64,000 nucleotides of DNA from Tanytarsus gracilentus (Eukaryota > Arthropoda > Insecta > Diptera > Chironomidae), in NCBI GenBank assembly GCA_038502055.1, contig JAXRKN010000043.1, positions 2,046,001 to 2,110,000 of the forward strand. The letters are read 5' to 3'. The translations under genes and the position numbers were made by a program. How positions within the stretch are numbered: the stretch's first letter is position 1; the number at the start of each line of letters is the position of its first letter. The notes under the pieces were generated by a model. The model had not been told where the DNA came from and did no database searches. It saw only the letters and a list, made by a program, of their open reading frames with translations. This document shows positions 51,238 through 64,000 of the stretch, in pieces.

Positions 51238-54200
51238 ATGAAGTTTATACATCTGGCAGCTTTTTTGCTGCGAATTTCTATTTATGAAATTCAATCGGCC
51301 AGTGTTGTCAGTGGCAACGAACACACCGAGACAATCGGCTACCTACAATCTTTTGGTTACCTTCCAGAAAGTAAAAATAACAAAGAAATAACTCAACAAG
51401 AATTGAAGCATGCCTTGAAGCAACTACAAGTAAGTCTGAGAGTGAAATGATTTAGAGACAAAATATGAGTAAATGATGCTTTTTAATTAAATCGAGCAAA
51501 CTATTTCTTTGGGGTTGGACAAAAAAATTGGGAAGATTTTTGATTTTTAAACAAAATTAAATTAATTTGAAAAGAATTTTTGAAAAAAGCAAAAAATTCA
51601 ATTTAAAAAATGTAAAAATTTAATTTTAATGTAAAAAAATTTAACAATTAATTCGAGCTAATTTTAAAAACTTTTTTTTATTCGTCACATCAAATATTTT
51701 CAAAGAAACTACCTCATCTTAATTACTTAAAACAAGTGTATCAAGCAGCGTGTGACGGTTTTTTATTTACTTTAGATAAGCACATTCTTTTTTTTGTTAA
51801 TTGATGGCGGATGTGACTCAAATTAAACACTACTTAAGTCACTAGCACTATTCAGTGTTCAAAATTGCAAAAAAAAGAATTTAAAAATGATTTAAGAGTT
51901 TGAAAAATGTATTTTTTTTAACTTATCAAAATATTTTTAAATCCCTATCAAAAAAATTTTCTTTATAACAAAATTATTAATTCATTAAGTCGTTAAAATC
52001 TTAAAATTTAATTTTTTAAAATATTTTTTCAATCTGAATAAATTTTTGACCACTCAAGAGGAAATCCAAGAATAACAAACTGTACACAATTTTCTAATAA
52101 TAATTTTTCATCTCGTAACTAAAAAATCAAATCAACTTTTACATTTTATAGCTAAATGGCCATATAACAGAGAGTGGAAAGATCGATGACGACACAATAA
52201 ATTTAATGAGGAAACCTCGTTGCGGCGTTCCCGACTCCAACCTGATTATTAGTCATCGAAAGAAGAGATACGACTTGCTCTCTACGAAATGGGACAAAAC
52301 TCAAATAACATGGAAGTAAGTGTGAATGCGCTTTCATGTGAAAATGAGCTTTAATTCGTGATAATTTTCACACCTTTTCAAGTGTCACGTGCTAACGCAA
52401 AAAAATTATTTCTTGCAGTTTGGATCCGAAACCTTTCGAGCGGGATGAAGAAAAAATTAAAAATGTAATTCGCGAAACTTTTAATATTTGGAGCGAGCAC
52501 TCGATGTTGACTTTCAATTGGACGAACAAGCACGATGATGCTGACATCAGAATTTCCTTTCAAAAGAGTCGACATGTAAGTTTGGATCCATATGAGCTTG
52601 ATGGATCGACTTTAGCTCATGCATTTCAACCTGGAACTGGACTTCATGGTGATGCCCATTTTAAAATTGAAGTTCAATGGGATTTTGATGTTTTAGCAGG
52701 AGAAAAAGCGGCCGAGGGAAAAGTGAGCTTTTTCTCAGTGGCTCTCCATGAACTTGGACATTCAATAGGTGAGCGAGAGATAAATCACGTACTTTTAAAT
52801 TCTCATCACGATTTTTAAATGTTGGGGAATATTTTGATTATCGCGTCATTGTGAATGTTATAAAATTATTCTTGAAATTTAGAACTAAACAAAAAAATTC
52901 CAAACATTCACTTTGCATATGAAAAGAATGAGATCATTTTGATGATGTCGAGGGTGTGAGTATGGTAAACGCTGAATGATGTTTCAATTATCTGTTCAAG
53001 TGTCGAATTACTTTTGGGGAGTGTTTGGAGTAAAAATACTTAATTTCAACAATTTGTAACGTTCAATTTACAATTCAAATTTTAAAACGTTAATTAATTA
53101 CCTAAAATTTCCGTCTACGTAAGTTTTCATGCTTTAAAACTCCAATAAAGTCATGCAGCTTCAATGCATTGATTTTTATCACGTACATGAATTCTAACGA
53201 ACGTTATTTCCACAACATGATCGCGGATGCTCAACAGATGTTGAAAAAATTTCCTGATGAGGAAATCGATGATTGATAATTGCACGAATGAAAAGGGATA
53301 AGGTGGAAAATTGACTATTGTTTAAAAATAATTATTTGGAATTTTAATGATTCAGTCATTCAAAGTTTTCAATTTAAATTAAGAATTTTTTAATTTTTTA
53401 AAGAATTTTTAATTTATTCATTTTTTTCATTAAAATATTTTTTACTTGAAAATTTAAGTTTTTCTACTTCAAAGAAATTTTTTAAGGCTCATTTACGTTG
53501 AAGTGTGCAATTTAAAAATATTAAATTTTAAAAGTGAAAAAGTTTAAAAATTTACGACTCGGCATTTTAATTAATTTTTGTTTGATTTATTTCTATTTGA
53601 ACATTTATTTTTAACCTTTGGCATTTTTCATCTTTTATTAACATTTGCGGATAATTTTTCTCGAATCAATCAACCATATGTTATTAATTATTATTAGCAT
53701 TTTTAAAAATACCTCATCAATCAGTCAACCAATCATTCAATTTAGGGCTTCAGTCAAGTTACATTTTTTCTATTCTAAATCATTCAAGTTGAGAAAACCA
53801 CAAACATATATATTGAATGATTATTAATTTGTTTAAATAAAAATTGAGCAAAAAGTTTGAAACTGAATATTTTGAGTAAGTTTCAACATTTGATTTTAAA
53901 CTAAGAAATTATTTTTCAAATGACAATTTTTTATAAGATTTTAATGATAATTAACTCTTTAAAAAGAAAAAAATTCGGAATAATTTTCAAAAATAAAAAA
54001 AATTAACGTTTAATAATTTTAAAATAATAATGTCATATTTAAATATTCACAACCCTCAATTAATTTCAATAATCACTTTCTAACAAGCTGTAACACGCCC
54101 AAACTACACAAACATGCAATTATCAATTAGTTTCTGATTCGTGTTTTTAAATTCTATAAAACATGCATGCCATACTTTTCACACAATTTGCGACCGTATT

Positions 54201-55700
54201 TTTTTTATTTTTGTTGCATGATAATTTTTTCCTTTTATTTACAAAACATTGAACTTGTAACGAATTAATGAACCAAAACAAGATCACGTTCGGGGATTAA
54301 AATAAAATTATGTCACTCAGCTTCTTTATTGCGGGAAATTTCATCTTAATAAAAACCGCACATGCATATTTGTCAAATGACTCAAAATATTAACAATGAA
54401 TCACTCAACTTTCTCTCTCGAGAGTGCATCATTAAACAAAAGAAACTTCGCGTGTCTTAAAAAGGGAGAACGTGATGAGTTGAAGGATTTAGTGACATAT
54501 AAGATTGTGATTGTCATTATAAAAAAATGTCGTTACATAATTTTTAAATGTCGCATAATTATTTAGTCAAGTCACATTCAACTTGACTTTTTTACATTCA
54601 AGTGTTAAGAAAAATATTTTAAAAAAATTTATTTAAATATTTGTTTCTACTCTAATTCAGGTTTAGGACACTCACCATACGAAGATGCCGTGATGTATCC
54701 TTACAGCCTTGGAGCTGGTAAACTCTCAAAAGATGACATCAAAGGCATTCAACACATTTATGGCATTCCAAAGAGAACCACAGAAGAAGAACTCTCAACA
54801 CCATCAATTTCATTCGATCCAACTGAAGATGATCGTCCAATTTGGGATAAACGACCAGTCGTGCCACATTCTGAGATACCCGATAAATGCTCAATGAGCT
54901 ACGATGCCATCGCAAGATTAAGAAAAGAACTTTTCATTTTCAGAGGCAAATATTTCTGGCGTCCGGAGTCGAGTGACGAAAAGGCTGTGAAAATTCACGA
55001 ATACTTCCCGGGATTGCCGAGCAATTTGACTCACGTCGATGCCGTTTACGAAAACGATCAAGGCGAAATTTATTTCTTTATCAATCAAAAACTTTACATT
55101 TTCGAATGGCGCGAGCTTCAGGTGCAAATTCCATTTGTGCGACTCGGACTCGATGGAGACATTAAGAAGGTCGATATGATGTTCAAGTGGCCATACAATA
55201 ATGTCGTTTATCTGTTTGCCGGCGATTATTATTGGAGATATGACGAGAGAGTTAATGCCATTATGAAAAATAGTAGAAAACTTACGAAGAGAGCTTTTAA
55301 GGATGTTTTTGACATGGACACTGTCTTCGTGGAGGACAAAAAGACTTATTTCTTCAAAGGAATTTACTTCTATGAGTTTGATGATAGAATTATGAGATTG
55401 CACCGAATGAAACCTAAAGTGTCGGCTGCTCAGTTCATGAAATGCGAAAACTTCGCTCTAGAGCCGATGGAATTTGAAAATAGATTCGGCGAAACACTCA
55501 CAGATTACATCGATAAGGGAGAGGATGTTGATGAAATTCCAGAAGATGAAGATAATCCTGAGAAGAAAACTGAAGAACCCGACCTTACGGAACCTGCCGC
55601 CACAGAACCTGATCATGCAGTCAACCTCGAAATTATAATTTCCGTCATTTTGGTTTCTTTAGTTATTTCTCAAATTTCTTCAACAGTTTTATTAACTTAA
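51238..55700 (+). CDS. Mmp2: Matrix metalloproteinase, probably membrane-anchored (Mmp2-like)
   Basis: Four exons: 51238-51429, 52152-52315, 52419-52768, 54661-55700, in phase, giving 581 residues. A signal peptide (MKFIHLAAFLL) leads a propeptide with the cysteine switch PRCGVPD (Cys at about 88) and a furin-type site RKKR. The catalytic domain has STLAHAFQPG and the zinc site HELGHSIGLGH (about 229-239; Glu 230 catalytic), with a Met-turn VMYPYS (Met about 247). A 1.9-kb intron splits the zinc motif after HSI. A hinge then leads to four hemopexin blades (ELFIFRGKYFWR; YFFINQKLYIFE; YLFAGDYYWRYDE; TYFFKGIYFYEFDD), bounded by cysteines in DKCSMSY and MKCENF. An acidic stalk and a C-terminal hydrophobic stretch (LEIIISVILVSLVISQISS) suggest a GPI signal or membrane anchor, which favours Mmp2 over Mmp1. 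Active-site residues are intact. It probably cleaves extracellular matrix at the cell surface. AATAAA at 56409-56414. Confidence 0.93.
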
Positions 55701-56420
55701 AATTTAATTTAAATTTACGTACAAAAATTATTTATTTTAAGAGAGAAAAACAAGGTCGAGTTATCATGAGGGGACAAAATTATTTATTTTTAGCATTAAA
55801 AATTCAAAACTCCTTAAAAATTAAAGTTTAAGAAAAATTCAAAATAAAAGTTCCTAAAAATTTGAACCAAATATTTTTAAAAATAAATTCACAACTTTAA
55901 TTTACGTAATCGATTGACGTGACCAATCCCCTTCAGCTAAATTAACTAAAACCATAATAATTTTCTATATATTGATTGATGATCCCCTCATGCACCTCAC
56001 GCCTCCTCCCACGAGAGCAATAGAGACACAAAAACACACAAACACAAAAGCTGAGGACGACACGATATGGCATTTTGCGACTGAAAATCGAAATTTTATG
56101 TTGTCTCGATATCCATAATCGCTGATATGTTGATTTAGGAATTGAAGCACGAACTCGAGGCTCATTCGAGGGGCGAACGAAGACCTTTCTGATGAGTGTG
56201 TTTTATGCTCTCTATTTTTATTTTGTTTCTCTCTATTTACATTGTCACATAATCTCGTCTCTCAATTATTATACAATTTTACGTAAAATGTGCATTAACT
56301 TCTCGCATAAATTTTATGATCAATGTTCCTTATTTATATTTTTAACATTTTATTCGACTTCGAGTAGTTTGTAGAGAAATTTAATATTATTGATGATATT
56401 TACAATTTAATAAAGATGAA
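55701..56420 (+). other. Mmp2 3' UTR
   Basis: AT-rich sequence following the stop codon. AATAAA at 56409-56414 is a reasonable poly(A) signal about 710 bp downstream. Short frames on either strand are not supported. Confidence 0.45.
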
Positions 56421-59400
56421 TTTAATTCTTTTACGAAATTGACTTGATTTTTTTTATTTTCCAGAAATATATTTACTGGATTGAAAAATTTATAAAAAAT
56501 TTGGAATTTTTCTTAAATTTAAATCTGTTGAAAATTTTCAAACATTCAGCTAAGATTTTAAATTTTTTTTAAAGAATATTTTCACATTTTTCCTTTTCTC
56601 TTCTTGCAGCATATCAATTACCCTGAATAAATAAAGGCAAGGGCGCGCGTATAATGTGAATGTTTACATTTTTGCCTTCATTTAATGACAAACATAATAA
56701 AAATTATATTCACTCGCTATGTAATAAGTCTTATGGTCGATGAAGAAGGAAATAAAAGTTTAATAAACATTTCTAATCCTCATCGCATATATTTTGTTGT
56801 TTACGAACCTCTCACACTCACATTTTGACACCCTTCTTTTATCTCTCATTAGAGTAAAAGCCTAAATCTCATCATCGTATCCAAAACATAATAATCATCA
56901 ATGTTTTTTCGTGGCGATGCGATGGCGTGAAGAAATAAAATACTCACTTGATATGAAAACATTAAAAGACATTTAATTTGAGTTAGATTTAGTTTAATTT
57001 CCCCCTCGCAACAAACTTTATATAACCGGATACCGGATTCGTGTGTGTCATCGTCAGATTATTTTTGCAGCCTACATAAATTGCATAATTATTCATTCGC
57101 TGATTATTTTACGCGATTTATTTTTTGTAAAAGATTTAAAATTTATTTACGACTACTAGAAGTGAAAGTTGGCCAACTATGACGGAAATTTATTAAAGGA
57201 ATAAATTTTATGAAAAATATGAATTGATTTTGAACATTAAGGTTTTTAAAATATTTAAAGGAGGGTGACCAGGCCAACCAGGTGTTTTTTTGCCAAAATA
57301 TGGACTGTGACCAGAGATGGACAATTACATTGTAATCGATTAAAAATTTCATATAATTTCCCAAAATTAAATTACATTAAAATGTAATTTTTTGTAATTG
57401 CCCATCTCTGACCATGACATTAAAACCGCCATTTTTTATTTGCATGTCCTTAGTCAATATGGTCAACCTATTTTTAAAAAACCTTTGAAAGCTTTCTTTC
57501 GAAAGACAAATTAATTTTTTTATATTTAATAACTCAGCAAATTGTAAATAGTTTATTTATGAATGAAAATTTTGAATCACCATGAGGAAATGATTGAACA
57601 AGCTGAACTGGAAGTCTCATTTATGTGGAAATGATGCATTTGTGGTTTAAGAACTTTGAACTGGCTAGTAAGCACAAACTTTCTGTTTAAAATTATTTTT
57701 GTGATTTCTGATTCTTACAAAGCTTTTTAGAGGAAAAAAAGATCACTTAAATTTTGATCGATACCACAAAAAACCTTCAACTAAATCTTTGTCACCATAC
57801 CTTTTTTTCTAAGGACATAACCTCATTGCACAAAAAAAGGAAAGTCTCGTCGCGAAAATGTGTACACACATAAAATTATTTATTCGTCGCAAGAAAAAAA
57901 AATGCCAACATAAAAGGGAGAGAGAAGTCCGGCGTCATAAAGTCGGCGAGTATTCAACAGAAATGAACATAAAAAATCTACCCCATCGCTTCGCATAAAC
58001 CCACACACACACACAATATTTTAATGGAGGTCGTCGGTGATGGGTGGAAGTCTCACATAGATATGTGCGAAGAAGAGGGTGTCCTGAATGTCAGAAGTGC
58101 GGAGTAAATAAACTCAATTTCCGAAGTGAAATCTTCATGAAAAAGCAACACGTTGGTTCTGGTTTTTGAGGCGGCGGTTGATAGAAAAAATTATTGATAT
58201 TTTTTTTTTAATTTTGACGGACATAAAAAGTTGTGAGAAAAAATTTTAATTCAAAAAAAAATTGCCTGATTTTTTTTGAAAATTTCAGACCATGTAAAAA
58301 ATTTTATTTTATTTTGCGCCATCATTAAACTCCACCCGATTCTCACTGACCTGATTTAGTTTCTAAATATTGCGAAAAATGTAATATTTTGCACGCATCT
58401 GAAGTTGATATGACTTGACACATTTCGTTTTAAAAAACAGTGGAGTCTAATTGAACGGGAGACTTCTTAATTAAGAAATTTACTAAACAATTTTATTAAA
58501 AATCAATTATTATTTTTATGGTTACTTAAATTGAGTTCTTTAGAATTTAATCAGTAATTTTAATCACTAAAATGACTCAATCATGATTCGAAACTTTTTC
58601 CCAAATATTTCATCACAAGTTGTCAATTTTTGATCAAATAAATGAATCATCGATTTACACACCTTAAGTCTTTTAAACACACGCATAAAGCACACACAAA
58701 AAAGTTGTCCAACAGGTGGTTTTCCCAAGGTTAAATTTTTTTTCAAAGTGAGCGGTGAGAGAGAGAAAAAATCAAAACATTTGCTTTGACTTTTAATCGT
58801 GACCATCGATTTTTTTTTGCAACCTGCAAATTCCGGCATCCTAATTATTATTTGACATCAATTAGTGAAATAAAATGTCGAGCATGTTCTTTGTTATCGC
58901 TTTAAAATCTAACGTGAGAGTGCGAAAATGCACATGTGCACACAGCAACGTGCCTACATGCGATGATTTCTTTAAATAAATCTCAATGCAAAAAAATCAA
59001 CAGCTGCTTGTGACATAACATTGAAAAATGGCAACAAATTCCCGCCCGACGGTTGTTTTAACAAGCTCCACATTTTATTTATTTACAATATTGTAGCATT
59101 GATGAATCCATAAAAAGCACTAAAATGAGATAAATTTTTTTATTCGCGCTCTTTTTATCATTTGCAAGCGTCATTTAAGATTAAATAACTTGAACAAATT
59201 TTACTGAGAACTAAACTCATAAAAATATAATTTTAAAAACAAATTTTGTGGTTGGAAAAAATTTGAAGATGAAAATTATTTTTGGAATTTATTTCTTTGA
59301 TGTCAAAACTGACCTTCCCTTGATATAAAAATCTAATAAAACTTTTAAAAATCCAACAAGATTTTTGCTCATTATAAAAAATTCCTGCGAAATTCCTCTC

Positions 59401-59760
59401 AGAGAAACTCTCTCGCAAAATTATACGTCACTTTTTTTGGTCCATTGATGGTGAATCATTTCGCTTTTATAATATTGTATTTTTTCATCTCTTTATATTC
59501 GCAACGATAAAATTTTTCTCAGTTAGTTTTAAACTTGTTTTACTAGTAGCATTTTCTCTCTTCGACTCACACTCGCAACGCGTGTCGATTGAGAATTAAA
59601 AAATATAAGCTTAAAGTCAGTTGGTTACCTGCCATGCCTTGCATGAGTCGTCGACTCGCGAGTAAAATAATAAAAGAAAAATAATTTTTTTGCGTAAAAT
59701 TACATTTTTTTCGGATTGTAAAAGAAGAAAATTTTCTAGTTAGCAACATCGGAGGAAAAT
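56421..59760. other. Intergenic, no gene seen
   Basis: AT-rich sequence with poly-A/T runs and a short CA tract near 58000. Apart from the small inverted-repeat element at 57312-57410, I see no feature with support. Confidence 0.4.
57312..57410. mobile_element. Short inverted-repeat element (MITE-like, 99 bp)
   Basis: The ends CAGAGATGGACAATTAC (57312-57328) and GTAATTGCCCATCTCTG (57394-57410) are inverted repeats matching at 16 of 17 positions. Inside are further short palindromes (ATTACATT, AATGTAAT), so the strand can fold into a long hairpin. There is no clear target-site duplication and no coding capacity. Similar AGAGATGG-type termini occur in small foldback elements, but I cannot name the family. 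Confidence 0.7.
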
Positions 59761-60089
59761 TTTATTTTGTTTACGGTTAAAAACGCTGCGAGGGACAACC
59801 GCGATCTGTGACATGCGCTCTCGATATCAAATGCTATTGTGCTAGTTTGTTTGAACTTCCTTTCGAGCTTATTAAGATTTCGCAAATAGTGAAACGTGAT
59901 ATTTTATTCTGTTCTCGAGCGATATTTAAAAAAATACATATAAAAAGTTCTTTGTGATAGATCTCGAAAAAAAGGACATTAATTGAATATAAAGCACGAT
60001 CTTCGAGAGCGGAGCTTTCGAGTGCATCATCAACATCATTAAAAAATCTCGGAAAAGTGGATTAAGTTTGTGTGTGTGAGAGTTGAAGG
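59761..60089 (+). promoter_or_regulatory. Probable 5' UTR/promoter of the gene starting at 60090
   Basis: This stretch is less A/T-biased than its surroundings (59770-60080) and leads directly to a good start codon. TCTCAGTTAGTT at about 59517 and similar motifs upstream could serve as initiators. The transcription start cannot be placed from sequence alone. Confidence 0.35.
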
Positions 60090-60182
60090 ATGATGACATT
60101 CTTTCATTGGTTCGTGGCAATTTATTTAGTGCTAAGTGACGTTCACACATTTTATTCATTACCAGCAATTGACGACAATGCG
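60090..60182 (+). CDS. First coding exon (signal peptide) of a secreted or membrane protein, continuing beyond the window
   Basis: Two adjacent ATGs (60090, 60093) open a 31-codon frame, MMTFFHWFVAIYLVLSDV, then HTFYSLPAIDDNA, ending at a strong donor GCG|GTGAGT in phase 0. The hydrophobic core and following small residues make a good signal peptide. No continuation exon is recognisable before 64000, so the first intron is at least 3.8 kb. The family cannot be told from this exon. Confidence 0.6.
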
Positions 60183-63100
60183 GTGAGTCTTGTTATTCCT
60201 TTTTTGCACCCTCCGACATTCCTTTCTAAAGCTTTTGCACGCGAGTCTTGGTGAATGCTCTTGAATTCGCGATTACTGCATGAGGTCATCGGATTATGAA
60301 TTTTTTAATTCGGGAATTTTATAGGTTTAAGAAATAAATCATGATAAAAATAATTTCTTTTAAAAATTCCAATTTTTCATACTTAAAAAATTTAACTGAA
60401 AATTCAAATTTTTGATCTTGATTTTAAATGTAAATTTTTCAAATTTTTAAATTTTTAAATTTGGAATTCTCCTAAAAAATCTTTCAGAGTGAAACACCCT
60501 AGAAAATTTCAAATTTTTCACTAAATTTAATGACTAACGTTCTTCTTCTTCTTCTTCCTTCAACACTAATCCATCGCTTTCTAACAGTAAACAAACTCAA
60601 TTTTAACACACATACATCGCACACTCATGAATGATTCATAAATTCGTTGGAAAAACAGATGGAAAGAGATGAAAAAACAATTGAACAGCAATTTCCGATA
60701 TTTCTTCATTCACTCACCCAAGTTAAGTTTGCTTAAAAGATTTTCATTCATATTTAATGCTCGTTTGAATTTCGATGCGAGAAGAAATGCCTCGATTTCC
60801 GTAAACATTGGCGATGATAAAAATGAAACGTTTTAGAATTTAGAAGAAAATGTAACGGAAACGGAATTGAAAATATTTTAGAATGCTTTAAAATTTTAAA
60901 AAAGTGATTTTAATCGCATGCAAAATTCTCCAACCTCATCCAATAAAAATTTGCCGCCCCTCGAGGGCTTTCCTGAGTGTCATGCACAAATTTTGCAAGG
61001 TTTGAAAAATTTCCTCTTCTCTTTCTCGATGACTCATGCAAAATTCATTCTCAAGTGCCTCCAACTTGAAATAAAAGTATAAGAGGAAAAAAATAATTAA
61101 AAAGATTCACCGCTGACAGAGCGAGATTGCTCATGAACTCTCCCGTTTTACTTTTATTTTGAAGTTTGATTTTCAATTAGCACAAATTGATGTCAATTAA
61201 CTTTTTTCTCATCCATTGTCAATCTCCGCCGAAAAAAAATGTGTATGCGAGCCATGTATGGCAGAGAAGACGAGCAGTAATTAAAAATTTATGCTTGTTT
61301 ATGGGGAAAAACTAAACTCACACAGCGAGTGCTAGATATGGCCGACACTGGATAATTAGATAGTTTATCGTGACATAACACCGTTTGAGGTGAAGCCGTC
61401 ATTTAGCACGAAAATTTTTATCGAGTTTTGTTTTATGTTTGAGGTTAAATGTTGAAACAAAAATGCTTTTATGGAATTTGACGAGGAAAAAAGTGATTAA
61501 AAATTTAGGGAAATTTTCTCAATGCTTTTTGCCATGTTTGGAAATTGATTAATTTTGTATCGAACTTTTTGATAAAAATTTATTTTATATTTGACAAAAA
61601 TGTTTGTTAATTCTTAATTTTTAATTAATTATGTAACGTACTTTTTTACACGTGAAATTTTAAATTTTGACCGACATTTTGACGGCTTTCAATCCATCAT
61701 CATTCTAGTAATTAAATTCAGACTTTCACTAAAAGTCACGAAAATTCACCTTCAAAAAAATCAAAATTCGTCAACATTAATTTCGAAGAATTTTATTTAC
61801 CTACTCACGTTTCAATTCACAGTCAATAAATAATGTAACTTAACGTATTTGAGTCACGTATTTTAGTTTATGTCTCGCTTTTACTAATTTGACCAACACA
61901 CAAAACAATTTCACGAACTTCCGCAAAATTCTCGCGATTTGCATTAAAAATTTATTTTCTGATTTTTGCAAAATTTTCATTTGATCTTAAAATGACAAAT
62001 TTCTCTTTTTTCACCCGCATCATTGCTCTTTTAATTCAGTCTATATGAGAATCTCAAAACGGAATTTCCGAGATGAGCGGTTTACGTTTTTAATGACTTT
62101 TCATATGTAAAATATAAATAGAAAAGAGTAAGAACGAAAATTTTGTGTTCATAGGTCAGTTTTTCGTTTTATGTTATTTTTTTGTTGTGACTTGAGAGAC
62201 TTTTCTCGCGAAAAAACAATCATTAAATTTTAAGCTTTAAATTGTTATCATTAAAAAGATACATGAGTGGTTTTTTACTAAAAATTAATTTGTCAAAAGA
62301 TTCGGACAATCTTTTGAATACAGTTTTTTTGGAAGGATCAAACCCTTAAATAATAAATCAATTTGTATTAAAAAATTAATGCTACTTATTTTCTGAATCA
62401 AATTTTCTTTATATATTTTTCACTTAATAAAACCGCAAATGATAATTTTAACCTTAATTTTTTTTAAAAAAAATTTTCATACGAACTAAATCATTTTTTA
62501 TCAAAATTTTATCATAATGATGCAATTAAAAATTTATTTTAAAAATAAGAAATTTATTCATGGAAAATTTTCCACTTTGTCTCTGATACAAATTAAACGT
62601 TTTTTTCTGTCTGATAATAAACTAACTAAAAAACCGCTCGAAAATCCCACGCTCACACTTGTAGAATTTCTACTCCAATAATTTTTGAATCATTCCTGTG
62701 GCGATCTCGCGTATTAATTTTAAGTTTTTGCGTTTTATATTTTCCGAGAGAGTGAGAGAAAAAAGTCAAATTTCTTATGATGAGTGATACTAAAAATAAA
62801 ACATTTGCAAATGTATTCGTGAGCATTAAGTTAACATGCTGAAGGCCCAATTTCCAGTCTTTGAAAGTGGGCGGCTGGTTGAGGAAGTTAAGTGAGCAAT
62901 AATAATGTCCCATTTCTTGTCAGTCGGCTATAACAATAAATACTAAGCTCAAAGAGTCCTTCGAAAAGAAGGCCAGAAAAATCCATAAAAAATTAAATTA
63001 TGTAAATGAACTTTCGCATGCAATCCATTAATTTGTCGTTAGTCACAATCATCATGTTGATAATTTAATTTTTTATTGAGGAGAATTATTGTGTAGAAAT

Positions 63101-64000
63101 TCCATTATGAAAAATGTGGAGAGGAAGTGCGAGGATGTGAGTCACATTGAAGCACTGCAATTTAGAAATTGAAGAAAGGTCCACGTGATGCTTAATTTCT
63201 CTCTTAAAAAAACTCAACACAATTAATTCAAAAGAATTCAAGTTATGAAAACTCTTTAACCCATTTTCTCTCATTTCCATTACCGTGACCATGGAAGCAA
63301 AGATTAACTGCGAGAAAATGCAGGAAAAAAACTTTTTCAATTAAATTCACTCTCACTATGCTTGATGTTTGGATTTGATGCCAAAAAAGTACGTGCAAAA
63401 AATTTACAAAACACGAGATGTTTCATAAAAAGAGAAAAAATTATTAGAGATAAAGAAAATGGATGGAAAAGAAGTGATTCGATGCAGTTTCAGTTTTCTT
63501 GAGAATAGTTTTTGACATGTTTCGTTTTTCTCACGATGAAAGTTTTGATGTGAGAGCCTGCAAGCTCAATTACATCGTTGTGAAATTTACTGGAAAATTG
63601 TAAGATGCAAAAATAAAAATTTTATGAAGAAAATAATGAAAATTTTGAAACGATGAACTTCAAAAAAAATTAATTTTTTTATTTCTATTTTTATAAAATT
63701 TAATTGAAAATATTTAATTAAAAAATTCTATTTAGAGTTTCTGACATTAAAATTGAAACTGAACTCAAATATTCCAAATATGTCATGCTTTTAGTGTCCT
63801 CACATCCGTTAACCTCAATACTTACTAATAAGTACACTAACATCCCACTTCCCATTAAATTCACACAATGATTCTTTAAAAATTAAACTCTTCCGGAAAT
63901 TCCCGTGAAGTTTCTTACACATTTTTATTACCTCATCCACACATCTGTCCGATCGATTAAAGTACAACAATGAAACATTACTCATGTCGAGATCGGATCA
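60183..64000 (+). other. Probable first intron of the gene starting at 60090
   Basis: AT-rich sequence without supported exons on either strand. Minus-strand frames at 62653-62913 and 63086-63340 have no family signature and are treated as chance. Confidence 0.4.

Overview
The window is AT-rich nuclear DNA from an insect, most likely a fly (Diptera). It has short introns (about 50-110 bp) with ordinary GT-AG signals inside compact genes, a few kilobase introns, TCAGTT-type initiators, polyglutamine-rich coding exons and clear orthologues of fly genes. The species cannot be fixed from the sequence; a nematoceran (midge-like) genome is my guess.

Layout. 1-6984: no exon seen, probably intron. 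6985-8184 (+): last two exons of a single-pass cell-surface protein, perhaps sidestep-like. 10764-13293 (-): Sirt1 deacetylase, five coding exons including a short 5' exon. 14463-19614 (+): rho-5, an inactive rhomboid (iRhom). 20950-23098: a repeat element made mainly of 120-bp monomers. 23285-23915 (+): mitochondrial Fe-S scaffold IscU. 24863-29915 (+): Acf (Acf1/BAZ1A) chromatin-remodelling subunit. 30344-30628 (-): small cysteine-rich membrane protein. 31720-33847 (+): pickpocket-type DEG/ENaC channel. 34559 to at least 46337 (-): Reck, the GPI-anchored protease inhibitor with Kazal modules. A second pickpocket channel (37668-39484, +) lies wholly inside one Reck intron, and two more repeat elements lie inside the next Reck intron. 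51238-55700 (+): Mmp2-like matrix metalloproteinase, divergent from Reck. 56.4-59.8 kb: mostly empty, with one small inverted-repeat element. 60090-60182 (+): signal-peptide first exon of a secreted or membrane protein that continues past the window.

How the genes relate. Most of the window is ordinary housekeeping and developmental genes. The notable block is 31.7-55.7 kb, where Reck (in vertebrates a membrane-anchored regulator of MMPs) sits head-to-head with an MMP gene that also appears membrane-anchored, with two DEG/ENaC channel genes on the opposite strand around and inside Reck. Three repeat copies share a 120-bp monomer; one of them has a (GTCC)n tract and inverted ends like Helentron/DINE-1 elements. 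All splice models were derived by hand by matching reading frame, phase and splice signals, and have no transcript support.
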